From Betaproteobacteria bacterium (GTDB lineage: Bacteria; Pseudomonadota; Gammaproteobacteria; Burkholderiales; Usitatibacteraceae), in contig JADJSD010000019.1 of NCBI GenBank assembly GCA_016711875.1, positions 1-7,033 of the forward strand: a DNA stretch of 7,033 nucleotides, given 5' to 3'. The position numbers and the translations under genes were made by a program. Position 1 is the first letter of the stretch. Each line of letters starts with the position of its first letter. This document shows, piece by piece, positions 5,926-7,033 of this stretch. Below the pieces are notes generated by a model. It saw nothing but the letters and a program-made list of their open reading frames with translations, ran no database searches and was not told the origin of the DNA.

Positions 5926-6522
5926 TTGCTCTTTCTGTTGCACTACAACATCTCGATCGCGGTCTGGGTCGGCATGATCGCGCTCGCGGGTCTGGACGCG
6001 GAGACCGGCGTCTTCATGCTGCTCTTCCTCGATCTCTCGCACGCCGAAGCGAAGGCACGCGGGCACCTGCGCACGGCGGGCGACCTCGTGGAAGCCATCA
6101 TCCACGGTGCGGTGAAGCGCGTGCGGCCCAAGGCGATGACGGTGGCGGCGGCGTTCATGGGCCTGCTGCCAATCTGGGTGGCTCACCGAGACGGGCTCCG
6201 ATCTCATGAAGCGCATCGCCGCCGATGGTGGGCGGCCTCGGTGACCTCGTTCGCTCGAGCTGCTGGTCTACCCGGCAATCTATTACCTGTGGCGGCGGAA
6301 GGAAGTCACAGAAGGCCCCGCGGGGCCGGAGTGGGCCGAGGGAGCGGTCCACTCGGAATCCGCTGTCCTGTCAGAGCCCCTCGCGTGAGCGCGAGGCGAG
6401 GCGAGGAAGTGATTCTGCTGATCGAGCGTCAAGTGGGTCCGTCGGGATCCGTAGCGAAGTCCACCACGAACGCCGGCAATCCGGTGCTCGCAACAGGAGG
6501 AGAACCTTCATGCAGGTCCTGA
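5926..6522 (+). CDS. CusA C-terminal fragment in frame 1
   Basis: Native sequence runs to about 6187: LLFLLHYNISIAVWVGMIAL, AGLDAETGVFMLLFLDL, DLVEAIIHGAVKRVRPKAMT and VAAAFMGLLPIWVAH. It covers late membrane helices, including the Glu at codon 6001, which matches the membrane Glu of E. coli CusA. Past 6187 the family reading moves to frame 2 (ETGSDLMKRIAA), frame 3 (MVGGL), frame 1 (VTSFA) and frame 2 (ELLVYPAIYYLWRRKEV), so the last 100 or so residues of this open frame are not native. The frame opens with TTG inside the pump and has no real start. Confidence 0.62.
   Translation: MLFLLHYNISIAVWVGMIALAGLDAETGVFMLLFLDLSHAEAKARGHLRTAGDLVEAIIHGAVKRVRPKAMTVAAAFMGLLPIWVAHRDGLRSHEAHRRRWWAASVTSFARAAGLPGNLLPVAAEGSHRRPRGAGVGRGSGPLGIRCPVRAPRVSARRGEEVILLIERQVGPSGSVAKSTTNAGNPVLATGGEPSCRS
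6379..6396 (+). terminator. GC-rich hairpin across the cusA stop codon
   Basis: CCTCGCG (6379-6385) and CGCGAGG (6390-6396) are perfect inverted copies around a four-base loop TGAG that contains the cusA stop TGA. No T-run follows, so it is not a standard intrinsic terminator. It could slow polymerase, stabilise the cusBA message end, or be chance in GC-rich DNA. A tandem GCGAG triplet (6391-6405) overlaps its right arm. Confidence 0.3.
6389..6509 (+). other. Gap between cusA and the small HMBD gene
   Basis: These 121 bases hold no recognisable gene. Apart from the right arm of the hairpin, the GCGAG triplet and the ribosome binding site at the end, I see no convincing -35/-10 pair. The following gene may therefore be read from the same transcript or from a promoter I cannot recognise. 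Confidence 0.5.
6495..6500 (+). promoter_or_regulatory. Ribosome binding site of the small HMBD gene
   Basis: AGGAGG lies nine bases before ATG at 6510. It selects this Met over the in-frame upstream ATG at 6225, which lies within cusA. The choice is backed by the signal peptide that begins exactly there. Confidence 0.8.
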
Positions 6523-7007
6523 GCCGTTGCCTTGCGGTCATGGTGTTCGTCAGCGGAATCCTGGCCGCGCTCGTTGCTGGCGTGGCGCCCGCCGGCGCCC
6601 AGTGCGGCATGAACATGGGTGGTGGCGGGCACGATCACTCGACGATGCAAGGCAGTCATGCCGCCAAGCCTTCGGGTTCAGAGAAGAAACTGGCGCAGAG
6701 CATTGATCGGGTTCTTTCGGACGAGCACGGGCGAGCGATGCTGGCCGATGCCCTGCTCAATGACCGCGCGTTCATGGAAGCGCTCGTGCAGCGTCTCGCG
6801 GCGATTCCGGAGTGGCGCGCGATGGCGGCGCGGCAACTCGCAGGTCCCGCGCCCGCGATGACGGATGGGAACAGCACGCCTGCGGCGCCCAGTGCCCCGA
6901 CGGCCACTTACGTCTGCCCGATGCACGCGGACGTCACTTCCTCCACTCCCGGAGACTGCCCCAAATGCGGCATGGCTCTCGTGCGAAAGGACACCCGGCG
7001 CGAATAG
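6510..7007 (+). CDS. Small secreted protein with Met/His-rich N-terminus and C-terminal HMBD
   Basis: This is a complete 165-residue protein. Residues 1-30 form a Sec signal peptide (basic start, hydrophobic core, A-G-A cleavage site), so it acts in the periplasm. The mature start, from C32, is rich in metal ligands: C-G-M-N-M, four Gly, H-D-H, then M46 and H50. Residues about 58-111 look helical and amphipathic (KKLAQSIDRVLSDEHGRAML, then FMEALVQRLAAIPEW). A Pro/Ala/Thr linker leads to an HMBD at 134-158 with C136-P-M-H and C150-P-K-C153-G-M. The helical part resembles short domains seen in uncharacterised periplasmic proteins near metal efflux genes; I cannot name the family. The context suggests a periplasmic copper/silver binding protein or chaperone for the pump (inference). 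The -1 residue before C32 is Gln, so a lipoprotein is unlikely. Confidence 0.85.
   Translation: MQVLSRCLAVMVFVSGILAALVAGVAPAGAQCGMNMGGGGHDHSTMQGSHAAKPSGSEKKLAQSIDRVLSDEHGRAMLADALLNDRAFMEALVQRLAAIPEWRAMAARQLAGPAPAMTDGNSTPAAPSAPTATYVCPMHADVTSSTPGDCPKCGMALVRKDTRRE
6909..6983 (+). other. Heavy-metal-binding domain (HMBD) of the small secreted protein
   Basis: The module reads Y-V-C-P-M-H, then P-G-D-C-P-K-C-G-M-A-L-V, with the same three Cys, His and Met pattern as the adaptor module at 1910-1990. The loop between the Cys motifs differs (ADVTSST against PTITSEH), so this is not a recent copy. It is placed at the C-terminus here and at the N-terminus in the adaptor. Confidence 0.9.
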
Positions 7008-7033
7008 GACCGGGACCTTCGAGCCATCCATTC

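Larger units (their letters stand above)
3172..6388 (+). pseudogene. cusA: CusA-type Cu(I)/Ag(I) HME-RND efflux pump, broken by about 22 frame changes
   Basis: The gene encodes an inner-membrane proton-driven pump of the heavy-metal RND family, recognisable from first to last residue. It starts MIHRIIRFSAENRYLV and ends at TGA 6386-6388 after LLVYPAIYYLWRRKEV and a short acidic tail. The family reading must change frame near 3899, 3919, 4158, 4354, 4372, 4431, 4794, 4854, 4875, 4924, 4968, 4988, 5025, 5060, 5116, 5729, 5817, 5919, 6187, 6222, 6239 and 6256. Fifteen look like one lost base; seven look like one gained or two lost. About 32 residues are also missing in frame near 4003. Joined across the breaks, the protein keeps the Cu(I) methionine cluster (E. 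coli M573, M623, M672; here codons 4833, about 4982 and 5191), the TM4 Asp (4281) and Glu (4302), and the later TM Glu (6001). As written it cannot give a full pump. Sequence error is my preferred reading; true decay is the alternative. Confidence 0.88.

Noticed and set aside
3898..6257. Programmed ribosomal frameshifting as the reason for the frame changes in cusA.
   Set aside because: There are too many events in both directions, no shared slippery sequence, and no known case in HME-RND pumps.
6391..6405. GCGAG triplet as the start of a CRISPR or other repeat array.
   Set aside because: Only three five-base units with no spacers; ordinary low-complexity sequence in GC-rich DNA.
6225..6509. 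Longer small HMBD protein starting at ATG 6225.
   Set aside because: That ATG encodes the Met of M-V-G-G-L in cusA; the added residues are Arg/Ser-rich shadow sequence and would bury the signal peptide.
6600..6606. Lipobox at the start of the small HMBD protein (C32).
   Set aside because: The residue before the Cys is Gln and the A-G-A just before it makes a good signal peptidase I site.

Overview
The window holds one co-directional copper/silver resistance operon from a high-GC Gram-negative bacterium. The Gram-negative call rests on a complete outer-membrane factor / periplasmic adaptor / HME-RND pump set. The GC-rich, G/C-ending codon use suggests groups such as Myxococcota-like, Gemmatimonadota-like or similar soil and sediment lineages, but the sequence alone cannot decide between them.

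Layout on the + strand: 1-230 is the 3' end of a cupredoxin-like copper-binding protein, with two +1 frame slips. 244-1692 is a TolC/CusC-type outer-membrane factor with three mutually compensating slips. 1706-3175 is an intact CusB-type adaptor with an N-terminal membrane anchor and a Cys-type heavy-metal-binding domain (HMBD). 3172-6388 is a CusA-type pump that is recognisable from end to end but broken by about 22 frame changes and one in-frame loss of about 32 residues. 6389-6509 is a short gap with a hairpin at the cusA stop. 6510-7007 is a small secreted protein with a Met/His-rich N-terminus and a C-terminal HMBD.

How the genes would work together: periplasmic Cu(I)/Ag(I) would be bound by the cupredoxin and the small HMBD protein, passed to the adaptor, captured by the methionine cluster of CusA, and expelled through the outer-membrane factor using proton flow. 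No CusF is visible; the two HMBDs and the cupredoxin are the obvious candidates for its chaperone role (inference).

The system itself is a known type. The most unusual thing is the pattern of damage. Three of the five genes carry single-base frame changes, yet the conceptual protein stays well conserved across each change, with key copper and proton residues present, while the adaptor and last gene are clean. This looks more like base-insertion/deletion error in the sequence or assembly than natural gene decay, but raw reads would be needed to decide. I see no RNA genes, CRISPR arrays, insertion sequences or attachment sites.
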